From positions 1 through 64,000 of the forward strand of contig DATFBY010000057.1 of NCBI GenBank assembly GCA_035253585.1: a stretch of DNA of 64,000 bases, in the 5' to 3' direction. Position numbers and translations under genes: made by a program. The notes under the pieces were generated by a model. That model had not been told where the DNA came from, did not search any database, and worked only from the letters and a program-made list of their open reading frames with translations. Of this stretch, positions 54,800-63,989 are shown one piece after another; position 1 is the first letter of the stretch; each line of letters begins with the position of its first letter. The stretch is from DATFBY01 sp035253585. Its GTDB lineage: Bacteria; Gemmatimonadota; Gemmatimonadetes; Gemmatimonadales; Gemmatimonadaceae.

Positions 54800-55468
54800 A
54801 TGGTCTCACTTCTCGACATCATCGGGCCGGTCATGGTCGGTCCCTCGTCGTCGCACACCGCGGGGGCCTGCCGGCTCGGATTGTTGGCTCGCGGGTTGGT
54901 GGGAGGGACGCCGCACCGCGCGCGCATCGAGCTGCACGGCTCCTTCGCTCGCACCGGCGAGGGGCATGGCACCGACAAGGCCATCGCCGGTGGTCTCCTC
55001 GGCTTCCGTCCGGATGACGAGCGGATTCGCACCGCTCTCGAGATCATGGAGCGCGAAGGGCTGGATTACACCTTCGAAAAGACCACCATCGACGATGAGG
55101 CGCACCCCAACACCGCGCGCATCACCGTCACGCGCGGCGACCGCACCGCCGTCATGGTCGGATCCTCGTTAGGCGCCGGGCGCGTGTTGGTGACCGAGAT
55201 CGACGGCTACCCGGTGGAAGTCACCGGGAACTACCACACGATGGTGCTGGTGGCGGAGGACGTGAAGGGATCCATCGCGCGCATCGCGGCCATCCTTTCC
55301 GATCACGGGCTCAACATTGCCACGCTGCGCCTAACGAGAAAGCAGCGTGGCGGGGACGCCTTCATGGTCATCGAGCTCGATGATCCTCCCACCGACGGCG
55401 CTCGCGATCAGATCGACTCCCTCCCGTGGGTTCGCTGGGCGTTTCGCCTGGACAAAGTGAGCGCCTGA
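54800..55468 (+). CDS. sdaAB: L-serine dehydratase, beta subunit
   Basis: The protein is 222 residues. The N-terminal half has the serine dehydratase beta core with IIGPVMVGPSSSHTAGACRLG and GSFARTGEGHGTDKAIAGGLLG. The C-terminal ACT domain (AEDVKGSIARIAAILSDHGLN) binds serine and may allosterically activate. It forms an iron-sulfur L-serine deaminase with the alpha subunit. It follows uvrA by 6 nt and precedes sdaAA by one. Confidence 0.93.
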   Translation: MVSLLDIIGPVMVGPSSSHTAGACRLGLLARGLVGGTPHRARIELHGSFARTGEGHGTDKAIAGGLLGFRPDDERIRTALEIMEREGLDYTFEKTTIDDEAHPNTARITVTRGDRTAVMVGSSLGAGRVLVTEIDGYPVEVTGNYHTMVLVAEDVKGSIARIAAILSDHGLNIATLRLTRKQRGGDAFMVIELDDPPTDGARDQIDSLPWVRWAFRLDKVSA

Positions 55469-55469
55469 C

Positions 55470-56354
55470 GTGTACAAGTCGCTCGCCGATGCAATTGGCG
55501 ACGCCGAGCGTGCCAAGACGACCCTCGCGCGCACCGCACTTGACGCGGAGGCCGCCGACCAGGGGCGCGCAGTCGACGACATTCGTGAAGCGCTGCGTCG
55601 CGCACTCGCGGTGATGGTCGGGGCAGTCGGACAGGGAATGACAGGTGAGCTGCGCTCGGCTTCGGGCTTGGTCGGCGGTGATGCCGCGAAGCTCCGGAGC
55701 GGACCCGCCGGACCACTTTCCGGAACACCGTTTCGCGATGTGCTTGCCCGCGCGCTCGCGGTTCAAGAGGTGAACGCGGCAATGGGTGTGATCGTCGCCG
55801 CACCAACTGCTGGAGGTGCGGGCGTGCTGCCGGCCGTGCTCACTGGCCTCGCATCGGCGCGCGGCATCGACGAAGAGAAGCTGGTCGATGCACTCGCTAC
55901 TGCTGGTCTCATTGGCGCGGTTGTAGCCGAGCGCGCGTCGTTGTCGGGTGCCGAGGGCGGCTGTCAGGCGGAGACGGGTGCGGCAGCCGGCATGGCCGCG
56001 GGCGCCGCAACGGAGATGCTCGGCGGCACGCCCACTCAGGCGGGTCATGCAGTTGCCCTCACGATGCAAGGAACGCTCGGGCTCATCTGCGATCCGCTCG
56101 GCGGACTGGTCGAGATTCCGTGCGTGTTTCGCAACGCGACCGGCGCATCGATGGCACTGGCAGGCATCGAAATGGCGCTGGCCGGAATCACGTTTCCGAT
56201 TCCGGTCGACGAAGTCATCGATGTGATGGGTGAGATCGGGCGCAGCATGGACGTGCGCTACCGCGAGACCGCGGGGGGCGGGCTCGCCGCGACGCCGACA
56301 GGGCGTCGCCTCGCCCGCGAGCGATTGGTGCAGCTCAAGCGCTCCGCGCCGTAA
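55470..56354 (+). CDS. sdaAA: L-serine dehydratase, iron-sulfur alpha subunit
   Basis: The protein is 294 residues from a GTG start one base after sdaAB. Cys ligands for the [4Fe-4S] cluster are in GGCQAETGAAAGMAAG, GLICDPLGG and EIPCVFRNA. It carries out serine to pyruvate plus ammonia. The split alpha/beta arrangement is that of Firmicutes-type enzymes. Confidence 0.94.
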   Translation: MYKSLADAIGDAERAKTTLARTALDAEAADQGRAVDDIREALRRALAVMVGAVGQGMTGELRSASGLVGGDAAKLRSGPAGPLSGTPFRDVLARALAVQEVNAAMGVIVAAPTAGGAGVLPAVLTGLASARGIDEEKLVDALATAGLIGAVVAERASLSGAEGGCQAETGAAAGMAAGAATEMLGGTPTQAGHAVALTMQGTLGLICDPLGGLVEIPCVFRNATGASMALAGIEMALAGITFPIPVDEVIDVMGEIGRSMDVRYRETAGGGLAATPTGRRLARERLVQLKRSAP

Positions 56355-56494
56355 CGTGTTCGAGCGCACGCCCTTCTGTTGGCGCCACCCAGCTCGCGCT
56401 ATCTTGTCCCCACGCACCGTGCACGCGGTGGAAACACGCGCCACGCCGGGCGCGTAGTGTTGACAACGGCAATCATCTCGCGCCCGGGTGTTCC

Positions 56495-56899
56495 ATGGTA
56501 ATTAAAGAGGAACTCGAAACCTTTCTCGACCGCCTCACCACCGAGGGAGCAAGCTATCGGGAGATTCAGCCGGGCATGTGGCTGGTGAAACCCGGTGGCG
56601 AGCTGGACGCCGACGTCGTCGTGCACCATTCGCCGCCCGTCGTGCTCTTGCGCATGAAAGTCATGGATCTTCCGAAGGATGACCGCGCGCGCGCCGAGCT
56701 GTCGCGCCGGCTTCTCGAGCTGAACGCCAGTGAGCTGGTTCATGGCTCCTACGGCATCGAGGGAGATGCGGTGGTGCTCACGGAGGCGATGGAGCTGTCG
56801 CACCTCGACTACGAGGAGTTCCTCGCCGCCTTCGAATCAATGACCCTCGCGCTCGCGTCGCACTTGCGCGAGCTCGCGCCGTACCGCGAGGCACACTGA
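56495..56899 (+). CDS. YbjN/Tir-chaperone-like protein
   Basis: The protein is 134 residues. Its layout fits the YbjN/CesT-like chaperone fold: an N-terminal helix (EELETFLDRL), strands WLVKPGGELDADVVVHHSPPVVLLRMKV, then helical RRLLELNASELVHGSYGIEGDAVVLTEAM. No signal peptide. It precedes pspA by 3 nt, so it may help or regulate the membrane stress protein. Upstream is 140 nt of noncoding DNA with TTGACA at 56460-56465 but no evident -10. Confidence 0.7.
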   Translation: MVIKEELETFLDRLTTEGASYREIQPGMWLVKPGGELDADVVVHHSPPVVLLRMKVMDLPKDDRARAELSRRLLELNASELVHGSYGIEGDAVVLTEAMELSHLDYEEFLAAFESMTLALASHLRELAPYREAH

Positions 56900-56902
56900 C
56901 AC

Positions 56903-57685
56903 ATGGGCATCTTCGACCGTCTCTCGTCGCTCATCAAGTCGAACATCAACGATCTCATCTCCTCGGCGGAAAATCCCGAGAAGATGCTCAATCAGATCAT
57001 CATCGACATGCGCTCGCAGTTGGCGAAAGCGAAGCAGCAGGTTGCTGCCGCCATCGCCGACGAGAAGCGTCTGAAGGATCAGGTCGACGCCGAGGTGAAG
57101 CAGGCGCAGGATTGGGAAAAGCGCGCGATGCTGGCGATCCAGGAGGGGCGGGACGATTTGGCCAAGCAGGCGCTGCTGCGTCACAACGAGCACGTCGAGC
57201 ACGCGAGCGCGCTTCAGGCTACCTGGCAATCGCACGCGCTGGAGACCGAGAAGCTCAAGAACTCGCTCCGCGATCTGAACGAGAAGATCGAGGAAGCCAA
57301 GCGCAAGAAGAACCTGCTCGTCGCGCGACAGAAGCGCGCCGAGGCGCAGAAGCGCATTCAGGAAACGATGTCCTCGATGAACGAGAAGTCGGCGTTCGAA
57401 GCCTTCACGCGCATGGAGGCGAAGATCGAGGACAACGAGCGGCGTCTGCTCGCCAGCGCGGAGATCGACGAGGAGTTCAGCGGCGATCGGTTAGCGCAGG
57501 ACTTCAAGCGTCTGGAGAAAGGCGCGGTGGCGACAAACGCCGATCAGCAGCTGCTCGCCCTCAAGCAGAAGATGGGCATGCTACCGGCGCCGGCGGGCGG
57601 CCCGCAGCGACAGATCGGCGCCGGTGATACCGAGGAAGTGCACGCCGAGATCGAAGAGCATACCGAGGAGAAGAAATCACAATGA
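56903..57685 (+). CDS. pspA: PspA/IM30 membrane-stress protein
   Basis: The protein is 260 residues and almost entirely coiled coil. The start is the characteristic amphipathic helix MGIFDRLSSLIKSNINDLI; RNHPEKML-like SAENPEKMLNQIIIDM follows. It binds and stabilises damaged membranes as large ESCRT-III-like oligomers. The next gene (permease) overlaps its stop by 4 nt. No PspF or phage-shock regulator is present, so regulation must differ from E. coli. Confidence 0.93.
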   Translation: MGIFDRLSSLIKSNINDLISSAENPEKMLNQIIIDMRSQLAKAKQQVAAAIADEKRLKDQVDAEVKQAQDWEKRAMLAIQEGRDDLAKQALLRHNEHVEHASALQATWQSHALETEKLKNSLRDLNEKIEEAKRKKNLLVARQKRAEAQKRIQETMSSMNEKSAFEAFTRMEAKIEDNERRLLASAEIDEEFSGDRLAQDFKRLEKGAVATNADQQLLALKQKMGMLPAPAGGPQRQIGAGDTEEVHAEIEEHTEEKKSQ

Positions 57686-58905
57686 GCCCGGCGACGACGG
57701 GAAGGTTTCGTGCAGCGGTAAGCGCCCTTCCCACGGGGCGCTTTCGTTTCGGATCGGTGCTGGCGGCGACGGTCGTCACGATCCTGCTGCTGCTGTTGTT
57801 CTGGCAGACGGCCGATGTGTTCCTGCTCCTCTTCATCGCCGTTCTGTTCTCGCTCTATTTGGGCTCGGTCACCGACCTGCTGCATCGCCGTACCGGCATG
57901 CCGCGTCGCTACGCGATGCTCATCGGTCTGCTCGGCACCTTCGCCGCGATCGCTGGGCTTTTCTGGCTCCTCGTTCCGCCCACGATCCAGCAGACGCAGG
58001 CGCTCGTGCAGGTGCTGCCGTCATACATCGTGAACTGGGAGCGCGGCATCGAGCGCTTCGTGGCGAGTGTTCCGGGACTCGCCAGCATGTGGCAGCCGGG
58101 ACAACACCGCGTGCTGCTCGCCGTATACGAGCAGCTGTCCGGCTATTTCAACGATCTCGTCCCCAAGGTTTTCTCCCTCTTCCATGTGGCGATCAACATC
58201 TTCTCGGTGTTGATCATGGGGATCTACCTGACGCTCCAGCCCGGCCTGTACCGGCAGTGGCTGATCGCGCTCTTCCCGCCCGTCCATCGCGACCTGGTGC
58301 GCGATGTCTTGAGCGATCTGAAGACGCAGCTACGCTCGTGGATCGTGGGGCAGCTCATCGCGATGCTGATCCTCGCGGTGCTCACCGCCATCGGGCTCTA
58401 CCTGTTGAAAGTGCCGTACTGGCTGACGTTCGGGATCTTCACCGGAGCGGTGGCGATCGTGCCGTTCTTCGGCTCCCTCGTGTCGACTGTGCTCCCGGCG
58501 CTTTTCGTACTCGGCGGCGACGGCGGGCTGACGCACGCCCTGGCCGTTGCGTTGTTAGGCGTGGTCATCCACGTGGTGGAAGCAAACATCATCCTTCCCC
58601 ACATCATGCAGCGCCAAGTGCACCTGCCGCCCGTGCTGACGCTGATGTCGGTGCTGATCATGGGTAAGCTTCTGGGCCCTGTCGGCTTGGTCGTGGCAGT
58701 GCCGACGCTGCTGCTGGTCATGGTGATCGTGCAGCGTATCCTGATCAACCGGATCTACGAGGGTCACGGCTTCCGCCGCGTGGTGCGCGACGCGGCGTTC
58801 GTCGTGCGCGCGCCCGCGCCGGAAGGAGGAATCATCATGGCCGCGTCAGAACCACCAGACATTCTGGCGGTGGCCGAGGATTTCCAGCGCTCGCGCGTTG
58901 CCTAA
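57682..58905 (+). CDS. AI-2E/PerM-family transporter
   Basis: The protein is 407 residues with about eight membrane helices: TVVTILLLLLFWQTADVFLLLF, later YWLTFGIFTGAVAIVPFFGSLV and ALAVALLGVVIHVVEANIILPHIMQ. These match the PerM/AI-2E transporter pattern. Some members are Na+(Li+)/H+ antiporters, some export autoinducer; the substrate is unknown here. It overlaps pspA. Its TAA stop falls in a GCCTAAC word. Confidence 0.88.
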   Translation: MSPATTGRFRAAVSALPTGRFRFGSVLAATVVTILLLLLFWQTADVFLLLFIAVLFSLYLGSVTDLLHRRTGMPRRYAMLIGLLGTFAAIAGLFWLLVPPTIQQTQALVQVLPSYIVNWERGIERFVASVPGLASMWQPGQHRVLLAVYEQLSGYFNDLVPKVFSLFHVAINIFSVLIMGIYLTLQPGLYRQWLIALFPPVHRDLVRDVLSDLKTQLRSWIVGQLIAMLILAVLTAIGLYLLKVPYWLTFGIFTGAVAIVPFFGSLVSTVLPALFVLGGDGGLTHALAVALLGVVIHVVEANIILPHIMQRQVHLPPVLTLMSVLIMGKLLGPVGLVVAVPTLLLVMVIVQRILINRIYEGHGFRRVVRDAAFVVRAPAPEGGIIMAASEPPDILAVAEDFQRSRVA

Positions 58906-58908
58906 CGA

Positions 58909-60018
58909 ATGACGGCGCGCGATCTTCGCTTCGTCATTCTCGCCGAAGGACAGTTCGGCCCGCTGACCTCGAAGACCGCAAACTCGTGCATTCGCTACAC
59001 GCCCGAGCGAGTGTTGGCGGTCATCGATTCGCGGCGCGCCGGGAAGCGCGTGCGCGACGTCCTCGGGTTCGGCGGCGACATTCCGATCGTCGCCACGATC
59101 GAGGAGACGTTCGATCTCGGTCCAACCGCGGTTTTGGTCGGAATCGCGCCGGTCGGCGGACGCCTGCCTGACGAGTGGCGCACCATGCTGCGCGCCGCGC
59201 TCAATCGCGGGTTGGAGATCTGGAGCGGATTACACACGTTCATCGGCGATGATCCCGAGCTCGGCGCACTGGCCCGCGCCCGGGGTCTGGCGATTCACGA
59301 TTTGCGGCGTCCCCCGGCCTCACTTCCAGTGAGCGCGGGCCGCGTCAGGCATACCCCGGCCACCGTGGTGCTCACCGTCGGGGCAGATTGCAACATCGGG
59401 AAGATGACCGCCTGTCTTCAGGTGAGAGACGGATTGGCGGAGCGCGGTCATCGCGTGCGATTTGCCGGAACTGGGCAGACCGGCATCCTGATCGAGGGGT
59501 GGGGTACGGCGGTCGACGCAGTCATCGCCGACTTCATAGGGGGCGCCGCCGAGCGGCTGGTGCTCGATGCGGCGCGCGGCGCCGACGTCGTGTTGGTGGA
59601 AGGGCAAGGATCCGTCATCCACCCCGGATACAGCGGCGTGACGCTCGGACTCATCCATGGCTCGCTGCCGCACGCGATGGTGTTGTGTGCTCAGCCTTCG
59701 CGAAAGCACGTCCACGGCAACCCGTGGGTGAAGATTCCACCGCTTGCCGATCTGGTGGCGCTGCACGAAACGCTCATGGCACCGCTCCGGACGGCGCCCG
59801 TGATCGCCCTTTCGCTCAATACCTACGACCTCTCGGATCGCGCGGCCCGAGCCGCCATCGCGCGAGCCACGCGCGAGACCGGTCTTCCGTGCACCGATCC
59901 GGTGCGCTACGATCCGGCGCCGATCGTCGACGCGATCGACAGCTTCCACCGCCGCCGCACGCGCGCGCGGCCGCGCGCCTCCAGAAAGAAGAGGACACGC
60001 GGCCGCGCAATGCGCTGA
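58909..60018 (+). CDS. DgcN-family (DUF1611) protein
   Basis: The protein is 369 residues. An N-terminal Rossmann-like domain has VLAVIDSRRAGKRVRDVLG. The C-terminal P-loop-like domain has VLTVGADCNIGKMTACLQV and RVRFAGTGQTGILIEGWG, then VVLVEGQGSVIHPGYSG. The family (DUF1611, DgcN) acts in N-acetyl-D-glutamate metabolism together with DgcA (dipeptide epimerase-like), which is not here. The basic Arg/Lys tail is odd. It is 3 nt past the permease. Confidence 0.8.
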   Translation: MTARDLRFVILAEGQFGPLTSKTANSCIRYTPERVLAVIDSRRAGKRVRDVLGFGGDIPIVATIEETFDLGPTAVLVGIAPVGGRLPDEWRTMLRAALNRGLEIWSGLHTFIGDDPELGALARARGLAIHDLRRPPASLPVSAGRVRHTPATVVLTVGADCNIGKMTACLQVRDGLAERGHRVRFAGTGQTGILIEGWGTAVDAVIADFIGGAAERLVLDAARGADVVLVEGQGSVIHPGYSGVTLGLIHGSLPHAMVLCAQPSRKHVHGNPWVKIPPLADLVALHETLMAPLRTAPVIALSLNTYDLSDRAARAAIARATRETGLPCTDPVRYDPAPIVDAIDSFHRRRTRARPRASRKKRTRGRAMR

Positions 60019-60049
60019 GCCGCCTAACAACCTCAGCCCACGACGTCCG

Positions 60050-61639
60050 ATGCGAATGCGCATCGCCCTCGCCTTGCTGCTGCTCTGCGCAGCCACAGCC
60101 GAACCTCAGCAGCGAGCAACGACCGCCTCGTCGCGAGCTGCACCACCACCCGGTCTCGACGCGTTCGTCGCCACAATCCAGCGCGACTTCGACGTGCCCG
60201 GCGTTTCCGTGGCGATCGTCAAGGACGGACAAGTCGTCCTCGTTAAAGGCTACGGTGTTCGAAAGCTCGGTGAGAGCGCGCCGGTCGATGCACAAACGTT
60301 GTTCGGCATCGCGTCCAACACCAAAGGATTCACCGCCACGGCCCTCGGCATGTTGGTCGAGGAAGGGAAGATCGAGTGGGACGCCCCCGTCATCCGCTAT
60401 CTCCCGAGCTTTGCGATGTACGATCCGTGGGTCACACGCGAGATCACCGTGCGAGATCTTCTCGTGCATCGCAGCGGACTCGGCCTGGGCGCGGGCGACC
60501 TATTGTGGTGGCCCGAGTCGGACTACGACCGAAACGAGATCCTACGCCGGCTGCGATTCATCAAGCCGGCGACTTCGTTCCGTACCGCGTACGCGTACGA
60601 CAACGTCCTGTACCTCGTCGCTGGCGCCGTGATCGAAACGATCTCGGGACAGAGCTGGGAGGATTTCGTGTCGACGCGCATTCTGCGGCGTGTCGGGATG
60701 ACGCGAAGCAACGTCCACCACTCCGCGGCCGGAGAGCAACGCGGCAACATCGCCGCGCCGCACGCCGAGGTAGAGGGGCGCGTGCGGCCAGTTCGTCCGT
60801 TCTTGAGTGACAATACCAATCCCGCCGGTGGGATAAACTCGAACGCCGAGGAGATGGCAAAATGGATGATCGTGCAGCTCGACTCCGGTCGGCTGGCTGA
60901 CGGCAGTCGCCTCTTCTCGCCGCAGACGACACGCGAAATGTGGAGCATCGTGACGCCGATTCGGATCACGGCGCCACCGCCGGGACTCGAGCATCTGCGA
61001 CCCAACTTCAACGGCTATGGTTTGGGCTTCGGGCTCGCCGACTATCGTGGATACCAGCGTGTGCAGCACAGCGGCGGTTTGCCGGGTTACCTGTCGCTCG
61101 TGACGATGATTCCGGAGCAGAAGCTCGGCGTCGCAGTCCTCACCAACCAGGAATCGGGTTTCGCGTTCAGCGCCATCACGTATCGCATCGTCGATCATTA
61201 CTTGGGCGCTCGTCCGATGGATTACGCGACGATCTTCAAACGGCTCCGCGACAAGCAGCGTGCCGAGTTCGCCGAGGCGGATCGCGCGACCGCGGGCGCG
61301 CGTGATTCGACATCGGGTCCGTCGCTGCCCTTGGAGACATACGCTGGTGCGTACGAGGACGCCTGGTACGGCGACATTCCCATCGGTGTGGAGAACGGTA
61401 AGCTCGTCATCCGCTTCGCGCACACGCCGTCGCTGGTCGGCGACCTCGTGCATTGGCAGCACGACACGTTCGTCGCGCGCTGGCGCGACCGCGAGCTGCG
61501 CGCCGACGCGTTCGTGACGTTCGCGCTCAATCCCGATGGAACCGTCGATCACGCGACGATGCGGGCGGTGTCACCCATTACCGATTTCAGCTTCGACTTT
61601 CACGATCTGCGGCTGGAGCGTAAGAAGCCGGGGCGGTAG
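60050..61639 (+). CDS. Serine hydrolase, beta-lactamase class C fold
   Basis: The protein is 529 residues with a signal peptide (MRMRIALALLLLCAATAEPQ). The SxxK motif is GIASNTKGF, with nucleophile Ser and Lys; YxN is in TAYAYDNVLYLV; the third motif region is HSGGLPGYLS. The C-terminal ~120 residues match a DUF3471-like beta domain (LPLETYAGAYEDAWYGD). It is exported; a D-aminopeptidase or esterase function is likely rather than a beta-lactamase resistance enzyme. It follows the DgcN-like gene by 31 nt. Confidence 0.88.
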   Translation: MRMRIALALLLLCAATAEPQQRATTASSRAAPPPGLDAFVATIQRDFDVPGVSVAIVKDGQVVLVKGYGVRKLGESAPVDAQTLFGIASNTKGFTATALGMLVEEGKIEWDAPVIRYLPSFAMYDPWVTREITVRDLLVHRSGLGLGAGDLLWWPESDYDRNEILRRLRFIKPATSFRTAYAYDNVLYLVAGAVIETISGQSWEDFVSTRILRRVGMTRSNVHHSAAGEQRGNIAAPHAEVEGRVRPVRPFLSDNTNPAGGINSNAEEMAKWMIVQLDSGRLADGSRLFSPQTTREMWSIVTPIRITAPPPGLEHLRPNFNGYGLGFGLADYRGYQRVQHSGGLPGYLSLVTMIPEQKLGVAVLTNQESGFAFSAITYRIVDHYLGARPMDYATIFKRLRDKQRAEFAEADRATAGARDSTSGPSLPLETYAGAYEDAWYGDIPIGVENGKLVIRFAHTPSLVGDLVHWQHDTFVARWRDRELRADAFVTFALNPDGTVDHATMRAVSPITDFSFDFHDLRLERKKPGR

Positions 61640-61713
61640 TCACAGCGCGTGAATGCGCCGTTGCGCACGATTTAGATCACGCACGGTCGTGACGGGCGTG
61701 TATCCTGTCGGCC

Positions 61714-62502
61714 ATGCAAGCCGCCGTCAGCCAAGCACTGCCCGTGCTCGTGCTCGAGAACGTCAGCCGGTCCTTTCGCGCAGGACTGGCGGGATGCATC
61801 GCCGACGCGCGAGCGCTCGATCGCGTGTCATTGGTGGTGCGGCGTGGCGAGATCGTCTTGCTCACCGGACGCCGCGGCTCAGGGAAGACCACACTGCTGC
61901 ATTGCGCGGCAGGAATCATGACGCCCGACTCGGGGCGCTTGAGCTGGGGCGGTTTGTCCAAGCGGCCAAAGTGGATCGCCCTCGCCACCGCGCGGGATCT
62001 CGGCCATGCCGCACCGACAGTCGGCGAGAGCATCGAAGAGTCGATCGGCAGCTCGACTCACTCGGTTTGGAACATCGACGCCCTCGTTACGCGAGCGATG
62101 CGAATCGCCGGTCTCGATGTCCCGCGTCTCACCTCGCTGACACACCTCACGCCGCGCGACCGCAGTCGGCTCAGAATCGCGCGAGCTGTAACGCGCGCCT
62201 ACATCGAATGCGGCGAGATCCGCTGCCTTCTCATCGACGGCTCGGCGGACGCCGAACCGCTGGCCCTCCGCGCCAACGACCTCCACGCGCTCGAACGCCA
62301 GCTTGGCTGCGCCGTCATCGCCGCCGCCAACTCGTTAGGCATCGATGGGTGCGCGGTTCCGCGGACGCTGATCCTGGAGCACGGACGGCTCATCGCTGAC
62401 CTCAAACATCTCGCGATACGGCCGGAGCCCGCACGCGTTCCCGCAAAGGTGCACCGCTCACCGGTCCTGACCGATGTTGACCCCCTTCCGGCCCTCCTCT
62501 AG
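61714..62502 (+). CDS. Degenerate ABC-type ATPase, orphan
   Basis: The protein is 262 residues. Walker A GRRGSGKTTLLH near residue 50 is intact. The signature is degraded to LTPRDRSRLRIARAV, and Walker B IRCLLIDGSAD lacks the Asp-Glu catalytic pair. It is therefore likely to bind but hardly hydrolyse ATP. There is no permease on either side. It may be regulatory or a decaying gene, though the frame is intact. Confidence 0.75.
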   Translation: MQAAVSQALPVLVLENVSRSFRAGLAGCIADARALDRVSLVVRRGEIVLLTGRRGSGKTTLLHCAAGIMTPDSGRLSWGGLSKRPKWIALATARDLGHAAPTVGESIEESIGSSTHSVWNIDALVTRAMRIAGLDVPRLTSLTHLTPRDRSRLRIARAVTRAYIECGEIRCLLIDGSADAEPLALRANDLHALERQLGCAVIAAANSLGIDGCAVPRTLILEHGRLIADLKHLAIRPEPARVPAKVHRSPVLTDVDPLPALL

Positions 62503-62573
62503 CTTCCGCGATCCGCTCGCACGCGGCTCCCCTCGGCAACGCCGCATCGCATCGGCGTCCTCGCGCCACATAC

Positions 62574-63989
62574 ATGCCCGAATTTCGTCTCTACAACACT
62601 CTCACCAGACGTGTCGAGCCATTCGCGCCCGCCGATGGCCGAACGGTCCGCATGTACACCTGCGGCCCAACCGTCTACAACCCGGCACACCTGGGAAATT
62701 TTCGGACCTTCGTGTTCGAAGATCTGCTGCGTCGCACGCTACGTCTCGCGGGCTGGCAGGTGAAGCAGGTCATGAACCTGACCGACGTCGACGACAAGAT
62801 CATCAAGAGGGCGTACGAGCAGGGAATCACGATCGGTCAAATCACCGAGCCGATCAGCAAGATCTTCTTTGCCGACCGCGACTTTCTCCGGATAGAACCA
62901 GCCGAAGTCTATCCGCGAGCGACGGATCACATTCCGGAGATGATCGAGATCGTCGATGCGCTGATGAAAAAAGGGATCGCCTACAAAGCGGACGACGGCT
63001 CGATCTACTTCGCGATCACGAGATTCCCCGGCTACGGCAAGCTCTCTCGGCTCGACACCCGCGACATCAAGCCGGGTGCGCGCGTCGCGGCCGACGACTA
63101 CAACAAAGAAGACGTTCGCGACTTCGCGCTGTGGAAGTCGGCCAAGCCGGAAGATGAAAAGAGCGGTGCGGCATGGGATTCACCGTGGGGTCGAGGCCGC
63201 CCCGGATGGCACCTCGAGTGCTCCGCCATGGCACGCAAACACCTCGGCGACACACTCGACATCCATTGCGGCGGCGTCGACAACATCTTCCCGCACCACG
63301 AAGACGAGATCGCGCAATCCGAAGCGGCAACCGGCGCTCCGCTCGCGCGCTTCTGGTGCCACGGCGAGTTCCTGCTCACCGAAGGCGCGAAGATGGCGAA
63401 GCGCGTCGGAAACGTGTTCACCGTGGACGGCCTCCGACAGGAAGGAATCTCCGCGGCCGCAGTGCGCCACTTCATGTTCACCGCCCACTATCGGAGCCAG
63501 CTGAATCTCACCGAGGAGGCACTGGATCAAGCGACCTCCGCCGTACGGCGTATCGGAGCATTCGCCGAGCGTTTGAGGGAAGTGCGAGGCGGCACCGCGG
63601 GGCTCGTGAGCGCGGCGGAAGAATTGGAGCGCGAAGCGACAGAAGCGCTCTTCGATGACCTCAACGCGCCGCGCGCACTCGCCGCACTTCACACTTTCAT
63701 TACGGCGGCGAACAAAGAGCTCGACAGCGTGAGCGCGAGTGGCGATGCCGCGTCGCTCGAACGCGCGCGCGCCGCGTTCTCGCAAATCGCCGGACTGCTG
63801 GATGTGGTTCCGGAACGCGAGGCGGAGGATCCGACGCTGGCACGCTGGGTCGAAGATCGGCTCGCCGAACGCCAACGCGCCCGCGCAACGCGCGATTTTG
63901 CGACCGCCGACTCGATTCGGAAGGAGATCGAGTCAAAGGGGGTGGCGATAGAGGATACGCCGACGGGGACGAAGTGGCGGAGGTCGTAG
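62574..63989 (+). CDS. cysS: Cysteinyl-tRNA synthetase
   Basis: The protein is 471 residues. Class I synthetase: HIGH is HLGN in YTCGPTVYNPAHLGNFRTF; zinc ligands are Cys in TCGPTVY, Cys in WHLECSAM and the HH in FPHHEDEIAQ. The KMSKS loop is GAKMAKRVGN, a variant. The C-terminal anticodon-binding helical domain is complete. It charges tRNA-Cys. The gene ends 11 nt before the window edge. Confidence 0.96.
   Translation: MPEFRLYNTLTRRVEPFAPADGRTVRMYTCGPTVYNPAHLGNFRTFVFEDLLRRTLRLAGWQVKQVMNLTDVDDKIIKRAYEQGITIGQITEPISKIFFADRDFLRIEPAEVYPRATDHIPEMIEIVDALMKKGIAYKADDGSIYFAITRFPGYGKLSRLDTRDIKPGARVAADDYNKEDVRDFALWKSAKPEDEKSGAAWDSPWGRGRPGWHLECSAMARKHLGDTLDIHCGGVDNIFPHHEDEIAQSEAATGAPLARFWCHGEFLLTEGAKMAKRVGNVFTVDGLRQEGISAAAVRHFMFTAHYRSQLNLTEEALDQATSAVRRIGAFAERLREVRGGTAGLVSAAEELEREATEALFDDLNAPRALAALHTFITAANKELDSVSASGDAASLERARAAFSQIAGLLDVVPEREAEDPTLARWVEDRLAERQRARATRDFATADSIRKEIESKGVAIEDTPTGTKWRRS

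Noticed and set aside
56460..56494. Sigma70 promoter before the YbjN-like gene
   Set aside because: TTGACA is present at 56460 but no -10 follows at a fitting distance.
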